A stretch of DNA of 64,000 nt from Flavobacteriaceae bacterium F08102. GTDB taxonomy: Bacteria > Bacteroidota > Bacteroidia > Flavobacteriales > Flavobacteriaceae. The stretch lies in assembly GCA_023015935.1 (NCBI GenBank), contig JALKAY010000008.1, forward strand, positions 1 through 64,000. Reading direction: 5' to 3'. Below are positions 1 through 8,331 of this stretch, in pieces; positions within the stretch are counted from its first letter, which is position 1, and each line of letters begins with the position of its first letter. The notes below the pieces were generated by a model. That model made no database searches, had not been told where the DNA came from, and worked only from the letters and a program-made list of their open reading frames with translations. A program made the translations under genes and the position numbers.

Positions 1-831
1 ACCATTACGGGGACCGCTGATTCTTCAGACAACTTAACCGTTGAAGTTGACGATGTGGTTTATACCGAAGGGGATGCTCATTTAGTAGATAACAAGGACA
101 ACACCTGGACTTTAACCATTCCTGAAGCCAATGCTTTAACGGATGGAATCTACGATGTAATCGCTACCGTTTCTGATGGCAATGGAAATACCGCTGTAGA
201 TGGAACAACGGACGAATTGACAATTGACACCACAACTAGCCCAATAGTGCTAACACAGCCTACGGTGAATGTATTAAATGCTAGTGACGCAACTCCGACC
301 CTTACAGGAACCGCTGATTCTTCAGATAACTTAACCGTTGAAGTTGACGATGTGGTTTATACCGAAGGAGATGGACATTTAGTTGATAATAATGACAACA
401 CCTGGACTTTAATCATTCCTGAGGCCAATGCTTTAATGGATGGAATCTACGATGTAATCGCTACCGTTTCTGATGGCAATGGAAATACCGCTGTAGATGG
501 AACAACGGACGAATTGACAATTGACACCACAACTAGCCCAATAGTGCTAACACAGCCTACAGTAAATGCATTGAATGCTAATGATGCGACTCCGACCATT
601 ACGGGGACCGCTGATTCTTCAGATAACTTAACCGTTGAAGTTGACGATGTGGTTTATACCGAAGGAGATGGACATTTAGTTGATAATAATGACAACACCT
701 GGACTTTAATCATTCCTGAAGCCAATGCTTTAACGGATGGAATCTACGATGTAATCGCTACCGTTTCTGATGGCAATGGAAATACAGCCAATGATGAAAC
801 ATTGAATGAAATAATCATTGAAACTATAAAA
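1..831 (+). repeat. 297-bp tandem repeats encoding Ig-like domains
   Basis: Units begin at bases 1, 298 and 595, exactly 297 bp (99 codons) apart. The third unit diverges after about base 784. Long blocks are identical at DNA level between units, including synonymous positions, while a few short stretches differ (for example ACGGGG against ACAGGA). The array continues upstream of the window. Confidence 0.93.
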
Positions 832-1473
832 TCAGATCTTACCATCCAAAAAACAGCAGATCAGGTAAATCCATTAGTTGGAGAAATACTCACTTTTACC
901 ATTACCGTACACAATACTGGAAACACGGTCTTTACTAGTGTAGAAGTTGAAGAAGAAATTCAAAATGGGTTTAGCTTTATAAGTGCCACAGCCTCACATG
1001 GAGAGTACAATGCAACGAGTGGAATATGGAAAATTGAAAGTTTAGGAGCGAATGAAACCGCTAGTTTAAAGGTCAAAGTGAAGGTGAATCCAGATGGAAT
1101 CCATCACAACACTGCATTAATTAGATCTTCAAATCCTATAGATAATGATGGTAATAATAATGCAGTAACTGTAGAGGTGAACTTAAGTTGCCTTACAGTA
1201 TACAATGAATTCACACCGAATAACGATGGCTCAAACGATACATTTAGAATAGAATGTATAGAAAATTATCCGTCGAGTAAATTACAGATTTTTAATCGGT
1301 ATGGTAATCTCGTATATGATGTTAAAGGTTATAAAAATGATTGGAATGGAGTTGCCAATGTACGTGGGGTAGTTGCCAAAGGAAAAACACTTCCAGAAGG
1401 AACCTACTTCTACTTACTCCGTATCGAAGAGCTAGGTAAAGTAATCAAAGGATGGATTTACATTGCCAAATAA
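1..1473 (+). CDS. C-terminal part of a giant secreted Ig-like repeat protein with T9SS type B sorting domain (5' end outside window)
   Basis: The reading frame is open from base 1, so this is the C-terminal 490 residues of a longer protein. It contains at least two and a half near-identical 99-residue bacterial Ig-like (Big) repeats, then a DUF11-type domain (roughly bases 835-1190, beginning SDLTIQKTADQVNP), then a gliding-motility-type C-terminal domain starting near LTVYNEFTPNNDG and ending KGWIYIAK. That last module is the type B signal that sends proteins through the type IX secretion system. The protein is therefore probably a surface adhesin or filament. The downstream PorP/SprF-like gene, 50 bp away, fits the usual pairing of such adhesins with a dedicated SprF-like partner. 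The GTG at base 55 is not a real start. Confidence 0.88.
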   Translation, partial: TITGTADSSDNLTVEVDDVVYTEGDAHLVDNKDNTWTLTIPEANALTDGIYDVIATVSDGNGNTAVDGTTDELTIDTTTSPIVLTQPTVNVLNASDATPTLTGTADSSDNLTVEVDDVVYTEGDGHLVDNNDNTWTLIIPEANALMDGIYDVIATVSDGNGNTAVDGTTDELTIDTTTSPIVLTQPTVNALNANDATPTITGTADSSDNLTVEVDDVVYTEGDGHLVDNNDNTWTLIIPEANALTDGIYDVIATVSDGNGNTANDETLNEIIIETIKSDLTIQKTADQVNPLVGEILTFTITVHNTGNTVFTSVEVEEEIQNGFSFISATASHGEYNATSGIWKIESLGANETASLKVKVKVNPDGIHHNTALIRSSNPIDNDGNNNAVTVEVNLSCLTVYNEFTPNNDGSNDTFRIECIENYPSSKLQIFNRYGNLVYDVKGYKNDWNGVANVRGVVAKGKTLPEGTYFYLLRIEELGKVIKGWIYIAK

Positions 1474-1523
1474 GCCAAAGCGAACTGTCATTAAATTAAT
1501 ACCAACGTCAAAATATTAAAAAA

Positions 1524-2447
1524 ATGAAAAATCATAAAGTACATATACTAATGGTCATCATATTTACCTTTAGTTACAAGCTAAGTGTGGCACAACAGCA
1601 AACACAGTACACACAATATAGGTTCAATACCCTTTCTATAAATTCGGCTTATGCTGGGACAACAGGTGGTTTTGAAGCATCGATCATGCATAGATCACAG
1701 TGGATGGGATATGCTGGTGCACCAGTTACACAATCTTTATCACTGGATGGTAAACTTGGTGAATCTATCGGTTTAGGATTAAATGCTTTTAGCGATAAAA
1801 TTGGTCCATCGAATGAAGTTGAGATCAAAGGTGCTTTTGCATACCAATTAACTTTAGGGACTAATACCACGTTATCATTAGGTATAAATGTAGGGATGGA
1901 AATTTTAAATGTAGATTGGTCAAAAGGAACCTATTACGACGATAGTGATGTGGTATTTAATGAAAACATCAATGAATTAAGACCTGTTTTTGGAGCTGGT
2001 GGGTTTTTGTACGGTGAACAATGGTATTTGGGAGTCTCTGCCCCAAATTTATTGACGAAAAACAGTTATAAACCAGGCGAGGAAGTCGTATTTCAAAGGG
2101 AAAACCACTATTATTTAATGGGAGGATACGTTTTTAATATTTCAGATAATTTAACGTTTAAACCAGCAATTCTTGCCAAAATTGTTGAAGGGGCACCCAT
2201 ATCGGCCGATTTTTCAGGAAATTTTATGATCAATGAAAAAATCACATTCGGAGGAGCATATCGTTTGGATGATTCTATTAGCGGAATGCTAGGGCTATAT
2301 TTAAGTAAAAATCTATTCATTGGTTATGCATACGACTTCTCCATCTCTGAGCTGACGAAGCACAACGATGGATCACATGAAATTGTCTTACAATACGCAC
2401 GTCCAAATTCAAATCAAGCTATAGAGACATTTCGCAGATTCTTTTAA
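1524..2447 (+). CDS. PorP/SprF family type IX secretion system outer-membrane protein
   Basis: A 307-residue protein with a signal peptide ending near VAQQQ. The mature start QYTQYRFNTLSINSAYAG is the family hallmark of PorP/SprF, and the remainder alternates short beta-strands as in an outer-membrane barrel. Family members work with the T9SS; Flavobacterium johnsoniae SprF is needed for surface display of the adhesin SprB. The gene follows the repeat adhesin by 50 bp in the same direction, so it is most likely its dedicated partner. The start ATG follows an A-rich leader, typical of this phylum. It is probably co-transcribed with the preceding gene. Many paralogues exist per genome, so no specific symbol is given. 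Confidence 0.9.
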   Translation: MKNHKVHILMVIIFTFSYKLSVAQQQTQYTQYRFNTLSINSAYAGTTGGFEASIMHRSQWMGYAGAPVTQSLSLDGKLGESIGLGLNAFSDKIGPSNEVEIKGAFAYQLTLGTNTTLSLGINVGMEILNVDWSKGTYYDDSDVVFNENINELRPVFGAGGFLYGEQWYLGVSAPNLLTKNSYKPGEEVVFQRENHYYLMGGYVFNISDNLTFKPAILAKIVEGAPISADFSGNFMINEKITFGGAYRLDDSISGMLGLYLSKNLFIGYAYDFSISELTKHNDGSHEIVLQYARPNSNQAIETFRRFF

Positions 2448-2515
2448 CCTTATGCTGTGATGATGATATGAATACGTGAATGTTATTTATAACAATAACA
2501 CTAAAATTATTTGTT

Positions 2516-3124
2516 ATGCATACTAAAAATTACTTCTTAATAGTCGCTGTAATTGGCGTACTGTTAATTGCAATGCCCACAGTAAATGCGCAAGGTAAAT
2601 CGAGTCTTGCCTTGCGAATGGGACTAAACAATGCTAAAATACTACATACTGAATTGCACACTAAATCGGATATTTATGCAGGACTCGCCTTGTCGGTTAA
2701 ACTTTCTGAAATGTATGTACTTCAACCTGAAATAACTTATTTACGTCAAGGAGGTAAATCTAAACGAAGCACAGCTAATGATATCACTATCAACTATATT
2801 TCAATAGGTTTGACTAACAAACTATTCACACAAAGTCAGCGATTTCACTTCATGTTAGGACCTAGTTTAGCCTTTAATTATGATGATAATTTATTTTATC
2901 TCACCAATGATTCAGCTGAAAAATTTAAAATAACCCCAATTGACCTATGTATTATGGGAGGTGTTGGGTTTAATCTAGGCACTGGAATCGATATTGAATG
3001 CAGGTATAAACAAGGACTGATCGATTTAGATTTTAAAGATGACGGAGCTTATGGAAGCTCTACTGAAAGGGCGCAATTAAACAAAGTCATTCAGATAGGA
3101 ATTAATTATACATTTAACTTTTAA
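2516..3124 (+). CDS. small outer-membrane beta-barrel protein (PorT-like porin family)
   Basis: I place the start at the ATG at 2516 because it gives a clean signal peptide (MHTKNYFLIVAVIGVLL..., cleavage after VNAQ); the upstream in-frame ATG at 2480 would add 12 unneeded residues. The 202-residue product then has GKSSLALRMGLNNAKI, amphipathic strands and a terminal ...IQIGINYTFNF with a C-terminal aromatic residue, as expected for an 8-10 stranded outer-membrane barrel. The family includes PorT-like and generic porin-family proteins of Bacteroidota. It lies 68 bp after the PorP/SprF gene and before a strong terminator, so the three genes may form one unit. The exact role is unknown. Confidence 0.75.
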   Translation: MHTKNYFLIVAVIGVLLIAMPTVNAQGKSSLALRMGLNNAKILHTELHTKSDIYAGLALSVKLSEMYVLQPEITYLRQGGKSKRSTANDITINYISIGLTNKLFTQSQRFHFMLGPSLAFNYDDNLFYLTNDSAEKFKITPIDLCIMGGVGFNLGTGIDIECRYKQGLIDLDFKDDGAYGSSTERAQLNKVIQIGINYTFNF

Positions 3125-3160
3125 GCCTTTGATTTAGCGATTATTTAAAGAACACAGGTT

Positions 3161-3212
3161 TGCCGAATTATTGGGGTTGATTTTAACTCCAATTTTTCGG
3201 CATTTTTATTTT
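3161..3212 (+). terminator. Rho-independent terminator after the PorP/SprF-barrel unit
   Basis: TGCCGAA (3161-3167) pairs with TTCGGCA (3196-3202), with further inner pairing (ATTGG with CCAAT, GTT with AAC). A T-rich tract (3203-3212) follows. Confidence 0.8.
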
Positions 3213-3282
3213 AAATTAAAAATTAGGTCTCTAAAAGCAAGGAATCTGTAGGGCTAGCGTAAAATATTAAAAAAAAACGTGG

Positions 3283-3309
3283 TTGTTTGCGTTAACTTTT
3301 ATAGTTTTG
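3283..3309 (+). promoter_or_regulatory. probable housekeeping promoter for tRNA-Leu
   Basis: TAGTTTTG at 3302-3309 matches the Bacteroidota -7 consensus TAnnTTTG. A TTG at 3283-3285 lies 16 bp upstream as a possible -33 box. The tRNA begins 16 nt after the -7 element. Confidence 0.55.
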
Positions 3310-3325
3310 CAGCCTCATAATAATT

Positions 3326-3409
3326 GCACACGTGGCGGAATTGGTAGACGTGCTAGCTTGAGGGGCTAGTGTCCATTAGGACGTGCAGGTTCAAGTCCTG
3401 TCGTGTGCA
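3326..3409 (+). tRNA. tRNA-Leu (anticodon GAG)
   Basis: The acceptor stem GCACACG (3326-3332) pairs perfectly with CGTGTGC (3402-3408), with discriminator A at 3409. The D-arm is TGGCGGAATTGGTAGACG, the anticodon stem CTAGC/GCTAG frames the anticodon GAG at 3360-3362, a long variable arm typical of class II leucine tRNAs follows, and GGTTCAAGTCC forms the T-arm. CCA is not encoded. It reads CUC/CUU codons. Confidence 0.97.
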
Positions 3410-3630
3410 CTATTTTAACATAAACGCGTTTTCGTTAGGGAATCTCTTCACTAATAAGTCTAAATTTTAGTCTACGTTTTAGTCGATCCTTGAAATATAA
3501 ACGTAAAACTCCAGTTTATTTGTTAACTTTACTACGTAACTTTGAAGTCATTAAGATGGGTGTCGATTTTCGGTACTCTTTTTGCAGATAATTAACAAAT
3601 TGTATTTATTTTTATTAGTATCATTGCGCT

Positions 3631-4452
3631 ATGTATAGAAAAATCACCCTTTTTATTGTCTTGTTAGCGAGTCTATCTAGCGTTCAAGCCCAAATAAATC
3701 AAAAAAAATCTGTGACCATTCTCAAGGGAACCATTATAGATTTTAACACGAAGGAGCCGTTGTCAAGAGCACATATTCTAAACTTAAATTCCGTGGAAGG
3801 AACTACAACAAATTCTGCTGGAAGATTTGAAGTTCCTGCGGTTGCGAATGATACCTTACTGATCTCATTTTTAGGATATCAATCTGTCAAATTGAAAATT
3901 ACCAATGACATTCTCAAAGGAAATGAGTTAGAGATAGCGATACACCAAAAACGCATGGAAATCGACGAAGTAACTGTAAAGGCTCATAATCTCATTGGCG
4001 TACTCGTAGTGGATGCTAAAAATGTTCCAGAAGAAAAGTATAAACGAATTCATATTGAAGGACTTCCACAAACTTATGAAATTGGTAAGCCTAAAGCGAA
4101 AGAATATGCGGGTGTAGGAGCCGCTATTTTTAACCCCGTAGATTTTTGGTATAACAAGTTTGGAAAAAAGCCACGAGAACTTAGAAAGTTAAAGAAAATT
4201 AAAGAAGAGGATCGCTTAAGAGACCTAATGGATGTTAATTTTAGTAGAGAAGTTCTTATGAGCTATATGGATATGAGTAAAAAAGAACTAGATGAGTTGC
4301 TTGCTGGATGTAATTACTCTAATAATTTTGTTAAAACTGCAAGTGATTTGCAAATTATTGAAGCCGTTATGGATTGCTATGAAAATTATAGAGCACTTCA
4401 AAAAGGTAAAGTCAGTAAAGAAAAAATTAGTATAAAAGACAGTATTCATTAA
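3631..4452 (+). CDS. secreted protein with carboxypeptidase-like regulatory domain
   Basis: A 273-residue protein with a signal peptide (MYRKITLFIVLLASLSSVQAQ). Residues about 28-115 form a CarboxypepD_reg-like beta-sandwich (LKGTIIDFNTKEPLSRAHIL, then a GRF and FLGYQSVKLKI pattern), the same fold that begins TonB-dependent receptors. The rest is a charged helical tail of about 150 residues without a recognised domain. It has no barrel, so it is not a receptor itself; it is probably periplasmic or bound to the inner leaflet of the outer membrane. It stands alone between the tRNA and a convergent terminator. Function is unknown. Confidence 0.75.
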   Translation: MYRKITLFIVLLASLSSVQAQINQKKSVTILKGTIIDFNTKEPLSRAHILNLNSVEGTTTNSAGRFEVPAVANDTLLISFLGYQSVKLKITNDILKGNELEIAIHQKRMEIDEVTVKAHNLIGVLVVDAKNVPEEKYKRIHIEGLPQTYEIGKPKAKEYAGVGAAIFNPVDFWYNKFGKKPRELRKLKKIKEEDRLRDLMDVNFSREVLMSYMDMSKKELDELLAGCNYSNNFVKTASDLQIIEAVMDCYENYRALQKGKVSKEKISIKDSIH

Positions 4453-4470
4453 AATGAATAGCTTTACATT

Positions 4471-4507
4471 AAAAAGCCCCTTAAAACTTGGTTTTAAGGG
4501 GCTTTTT
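4471..4507. terminator. bidirectional terminator between convergent genes
   Basis: A perfect 17-bp inverted repeat (4471-4487 with 4491-4507, loop TTG) has an A-run on its left and a T-run on its right. It can end both the carboxypeptidase-like-domain gene and the minus-strand prohibitin unit. Confidence 0.93.
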
Positions 4508-4522
4508 ATGTATTATGGTTTC

Positions 4523-5359
4523 TTATTGATTCCCTAAAATTAATGGTAATCCATCTTTTTGACTACCTACAATAACAATTTTTGTATTTGGTGATTTTGC
4601 CAATTCTAAAGTTGCTTCAATCCCTTTATCACGTAAAATTTGATCGTTTAATGAAGCGCTCAAAATTCTATTTGCATCTGCTTTTCCTTGTGCTTCGATT
4701 ATTTGACGTTTTGCTTCTTTAGCAGCTTTTTCTAATCTAAATTCATACTCAAGTGATTCTTGCTCTTGCCCCAATTTACGTTCAATTGCATCTTTAATGG
4801 AGGTTGGTAGTGTTACATCACGAATCAAAACATCATTTAGTTGGATATATTCGTCATCTAAAATCAACTTTGTTTCGTCAAAAATTTCTTTTTGAATTAC
4901 ATCTCGCTTACTTGAATAGATTTGTTCTGGTGTATACCTTCCAATAACACTTCTAGCGGCAGAACGGATTGCAGGTTTAATTACCCGGTCTAGGTAATTT
5001 TCACCACGTTCACGGTGCAGATAGCCAATTTTATCTGACTGAGGTTGATACCAAGCAGTTGCATCGATGTTAATATCTAATCCATTAGAAGAAAGTACTT
5101 TCATATTTTCAGATAATTCTTGTTGTCGTACTTCATAAATAAAGACTTTATTCCAAGGCAATACAAAATTCAATCCTTCACCTAGCGCTGGTTCATCAAC
5201 CACTACTCCATTTCCTAATGTTTCATATAGTACGCCAGCTTGTCCAGAACCAATGGTTACCATAGATCTCGACAAAAAAATGATTACGATAATAGCGATG
5301 ATTACTATCGGGACAATTCCTCTAGGAACTTGTACGGGGGCATTGTTGTTACTACTCAT
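4523..5359 (-). CDS. prohibitin family (SPFH/Band 7) membrane protein
   Basis: A 278-residue protein with one N-terminal membrane anchor (residues about 14-31, GIVPIVIIAIIVIIFLS), followed by an SPFH domain (GQAGVLYETLG ... LNFVLPWNKVFIYEVRQQEL) and a charged coiled-coil stretch with EFRLEKAAKEAKRQIIEAQGKA, ending in a conserved segment with a predicted ILGNQ end. Such proteins form ring-like scaffolds on membranes and often regulate FtsH-type proteases or membrane microdomains. It is the last gene of a minus-strand set with the von Willebrand-type protein and fabG. Its gap to the upstream gene is 63 bp. Confidence 0.9.
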   Translation of the reverse strand: MSSNNNAPVQVPRGIVPIVIIAIIVIIFLSRSMVTIGSGQAGVLYETLGNGVVVDEPALGEGLNFVLPWNKVFIYEVRQQELSENMKVLSSNGLDINIDATAWYQPQSDKIGYLHRERGENYLDRVIKPAIRSAARSVIGRYTPEQIYSSKRDVIQKEIFDETKLILDDEYIQLNDVLIRDVTLPTSIKDAIERKLGQEQESLEYEFRLEKAAKEAKRQIIEAQGKADANRILSASLNDQILRDKGIEATLELAKSPNTKIVIVGSQKDGLPLILGNQ

Positions 5360-5422
5360 GGTGTTTTAATTTTAGTTTATATAGTTAATGATGATTAAAA
5401 TGTGATTAAAGTTGACCTTGTT

Positions 5423-7450
5423 TTAAATTAAGCCTCTGTATTTTCTAATTAACCATTCTAAGGAAAATAAAACTATTAACAGGCTCAATAACCATCCAAT
5501 CTCGATCAGTGATTTAAGTGTTTCTTTACTGTATTGTACGGTTCTAAATCGTGGCGTTTCTACCAAGTTGTCAATTAATTGATCTACTTGATCAATCGAA
5601 TAAGCTTTACCTTCTGAGGTAGTAGCTAGTTGCAATAAACCTTGACTATTTGAGGTTGATAGCTGTTGTTCAATATCGTAATCAAGTACCCTGAAGTATC
5701 CACTTTTTTGAATTTTTTGACCTTTTACGTCAACCGTAAAATGATAAGTCCCAGGGTCAAGATCACCTAAATTTAAAGCAAAGGTATTGTTTTTTAAAGC
5801 AAAAGGGATGGTTCGCTTGTTCTTATTCGACTGATTGGTAATCGTAATATGTAGTTCTCCTGAAGGATCAAAGACGTAATTAGCGTCGTAATAATATGCG
5901 TTAAATTTGAGAAGTCCATTAGAATATACAATAGGGTCAAAATGAACTTCTAAGCGTTCCGCACGTTTCGTTGAAGATAAATATTGGATGATTTTATGTA
6001 AAAACTCATCAAATGCTACAGGCGATTTTTGTTCAATTTCGGTTAACATTCTCCATTTCCAAATACCTTCACCAAAGAGTACAGCCCCCCTGAGGCCATC
6101 AACTGTAAAGGTACTTAGTAAAGGATCTTTAGTTGAAAATGTTTCAATGCGTTGAAACAAAATAGTTTTAAAAGGTTGTTTAAAAGAGATCTGACCAAAG
6201 GCACCTTTTAAAGGTGCAAAACTGGCGAAATCTATATCTTTAATAATGAATTCATCAAATTCTAGGTTGAATTCGGCTCCGAATTCTTCAGTAGTAGATG
6301 AAGTGTTTTTTGAAAAGTAAGGTTGATTTTGATTTAAAAATGTCCAATCTGTTTGTAAGCCCGTAATGTAAAACACATTGGTTTTAGTTTTATTGAGTGT
6401 TTCAAATACCTTGGTGAATTCAACGGTAGGTTGATATAAAATAACCATTTGATAGTCATTGATATTTAAACCTTTAGTTAAATCATCTTCAATAACTACT
6501 TTAACCAATTCATTGGTTTCAATTGAACGTTTTAACATACCAAGATCTGGATGTTTCATATGAGACAAGAGCAGTATTTTAGCTTGTTCGTCAATAACCT
6601 CTATACTGAAATTGGAACTATTATTAATGGTGTTATGTTCTGCATCAAGTTCCGCAATATGTGCTACAAAGTGTTTTAGTCCTGTACTATTGGCCGGTAA
6701 GTTTACCTGTATATGCTGTGTGTTTTGTTCAGGAGAAAACGAAAGCATCGTAGAATATACTGTATGCATCCCATGACGGATTGTAAATTGTTTCGTCACC
6801 TTTTGCTTACCCTCATATTGCAGAAAAACTTCTACAGGAAAGTGATTGTGTAAGTTTGTATACGCATTAACATTTAGTTGGTTAATTTTCAGGTCTTCAT
6901 AGTGGGTTGTATCACCAACAATGACTGGGAAAACAGGTTGTTTGGAATCGTAGAAGGTATAGTCATTCCCATAATTCTGGTTTCCATCACTTAGCATAAC
7001 AATGGGAGCTAAATCATTTCTATACACTTCGTTTAGACTTTCTAGCGCATGAATAATATTGGTTTGTGATATCGAAAATGATAAAGAGTCAAGTTGGTTT
7101 AAATTAGCTCCAAATGAGTAATAATTTACGTTATATTTCTCATTCAGCGCGTTGTTTTCTCTAATTTTTTTTAAAGTTGCTTTAACCTGATCTTCTGAAT
7201 TTGAATATGCAATAGAACGAGAATTATCAACAGCTATATTTAATATGGGTTTAACATCAATAAGTTGTTTTGTTATTAGTTGAGGATTAATCAATAGTAC
7301 GAGTAATACAAAAACTGACAAAAAACGCAAACTGGCTAAAACCAGTGTTTCATTTGTTCTTTTTTTTGCCTTGTAATAATATTGAAAATAACTAACCAAT
7401 GAGGCTATAACGACCGCAAGAAGTAATAATAAAATTGTCTCTGTCGTCAT
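5423..7450 (-). CDS. membrane protein with von Willebrand factor A-like domain
   Basis: A 675-residue protein with two N-terminal membrane segments (about residues 4-22 and 36-56) and one near the C-terminus (about 648-667). Between them is a large periplasmic part beginning with a VWA-like fold: a metal-site motif DNSRS at residues 75-79 (DxSxS) and a later IVMLSDGNQNYG strand. No enzyme motif is visible. The architecture resembles the BatA-like and chloride-channel-like VWA membrane proteins common in Bacteroidota. It starts 9 bp after fabG, so the two are surely co-transcribed, but a link to fatty acid synthesis is not established. Function unknown. Confidence 0.75.
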   Translation of the reverse strand: MTTETILLLLLAVVIASLVSYFQYYYKAKKRTNETLVLASLRFLSVFVLLVLLINPQLITKQLIDVKPILNIAVDNSRSIAYSNSEDQVKATLKKIRENNALNEKYNVNYYSFGANLNQLDSLSFSISQTNIIHALESLNEVYRNDLAPIVMLSDGNQNYGNDYTFYDSKQPVFPVIVGDTTHYEDLKINQLNVNAYTNLHNHFPVEVFLQYEGKQKVTKQFTIRHGMHTVYSTMLSFSPEQNTQHIQVNLPANSTGLKHFVAHIAELDAEHNTINNSSNFSIEVIDEQAKILLLSHMKHPDLGMLKRSIETNELVKVVIEDDLTKGLNINDYQMVILYQPTVEFTKVFETLNKTKTNVFYITGLQTDWTFLNQNQPYFSKNTSSTTEEFGAEFNLEFDEFIIKDIDFASFAPLKGAFGQISFKQPFKTILFQRIETFSTKDPLLSTFTVDGLRGAVLFGEGIWKWRMLTEIEQKSPVAFDEFLHKIIQYLSSTKRAERLEVHFDPIVYSNGLLKFNAYYYDANYVFDPSGELHITITNQSNKNKRTIPFALKNNTFALNLGDLDPGTYHFTVDVKGQKIQKSGYFRVLDYDIEQQLSTSNSQGLLQLATTSEGKAYSIDQVDQLIDNLVETPRFRTVQYSKETLKSLIEIGWLLSLLIVLFSLEWLIRKYRGLI

Positions 7451-7459
7451 AGGTGTGTC

Positions 7460-8206
7460 TTATGTTAGCATTCCTCCATCCACATTCAACGTTTGTCCTG
7501 TGATATATGTTGATAAATCTGAGGCTAAAAAAATACAGGCATTTGCGATATCCTCTGGCGTTCCACCTCGTTTTAACGGAATTGCTTCTCTCCAACCCTT
7601 TACCGTTTCTTCTGGTAAAACCGCCGTCATTTCAGTTTCAATAAAACCAGGAGCAATAGCGTTACAACGAATGTTTCTAGAGCCCAATTCTAAGGCTACC
7701 GACTTCGTAAATCCTAAGATTCCTGCTTTCGAAGCTGCATAATTTGATTGCCCAGCATTTCCTTTAATCCCCACCACTGAACTCATATTAATAATAGAAC
7801 CTTTTCGTTGTTTCATCATCGGTTTAATAATTGCTTTGGTTAGGTTAAAAACCGACTTTAAATTTACTTCAATAACCTTATCGAAATCTTCTTCTGAAAT
7901 TCTTAAAAGTAAATTGTCTTTGGTAATTCCAGCGTTATTCACTAAAATTTCAATAGAGCCAAATTCAGCTAAAACTTCTTTTACCAATTCTTGTGCAGCA
8001 TCATAATTTGCTGCATTTGATTGGTATGCTTTTGATTTTACGCCTAAGGCATTTAATTCAGCTTCCAAGATTTCTGCAGCTTCTTTAGATGAGCTATATG
8101 TAAAAGCCACATTCGCACCTTGCTTGGCAAAACTTAATGCAATTCCCTTTCCAATCCCTCTGGTAGCACCAGTAATTAAAGCTGTTTTATTTTCTAGTAG
8201 TTTCAT
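7460..8206 (-). CDS. fabG: 3-oxoacyl-[acyl-carrier-protein] reductase
   Basis: A short-chain dehydrogenase (248 residues) that reduces 3-oxoacyl-ACP with NADPH in type II fatty acid synthesis. It has the cofactor loop TGATRGIGKG, the NNAG motif, the catalytic Ser in NMSSVVG, Tyr and Lys in YAASK, and the C-terminal ITGQTLNVDGGM end. I chose the ATG at 8206 (MKLLENKTALITG) over the upstream in-frame ATG at 8233 because the family starts there and because a TATATTTG promoter box overlaps the longer form. It leads a unit with the VWA-like and prohibitin-like genes. Confidence 0.95.
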   Translation of the reverse strand: MKLLENKTALITGATRGIGKGIALSFAKQGANVAFTYSSSKEAAEILEAELNALGVKSKAYQSNAANYDAAQELVKEVLAEFGSIEILVNNAGITKDNLLLRISEEDFDKVIEVNLKSVFNLTKAIIKPMMKQRKGSIINMSSVVGIKGNAGQSNYAASKAGILGFTKSVALELGSRNIRCNAIAPGFIETEMTAVLPEETVKGWREAIPLKRGGTPEDIANACIFLASDLSTYITGQTLNVDGGMLT

Positions 8207-8230
8207 TTCAATAAGTTCATTAATGGGAAT

Positions 8231-8238
8231 CAAATATA
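8231..8238 (-). promoter_or_regulatory. -7 promoter element for fabG
   Basis: On the minus strand this reads TATATTTG, an exact match to TAnnTTTG, 24 nt upstream of the fabG ATG at 8206. No clear -33 TTG was found. It supports the shorter fabG start. Confidence 0.45.
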
Positions 8239-8272
8239 GTAAATTTGTTGGCTAAAAATGACGCTTGGTGAT

Positions 8273-8307
8273 AAAAAAAAGCTCACTTGATGTGTCAAGT
8301 GAGCTTT
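8273..8307 (-). terminator. terminator of the lpx-efp-sucD operon
   Basis: On the minus strand GCTCACTTGA pairs with TCAAGTGAGC around a four-base loop (8281-8304), flanked by a run of eight T (8273-8280). It lies 25 bp after the sucD stop and before the fabG promoter. Confidence 0.9.
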
Positions 8308-8331
8308 ACAATTTTAACGTATCAATACCAC

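Noticed and set aside
1649-1870. Minus-strand open frame inside the PorP/SprF gene, and similar frames antisense to other genes
   Set aside because: Shadow frames of well-supported genes; no motif, no signal peptide and no independent promoter.
8207-8233. Longer fabG start at 8233
   Set aside because: Adds nine residues not in the family and overlaps the TATATTTG box; the start at 8206 is preferred.
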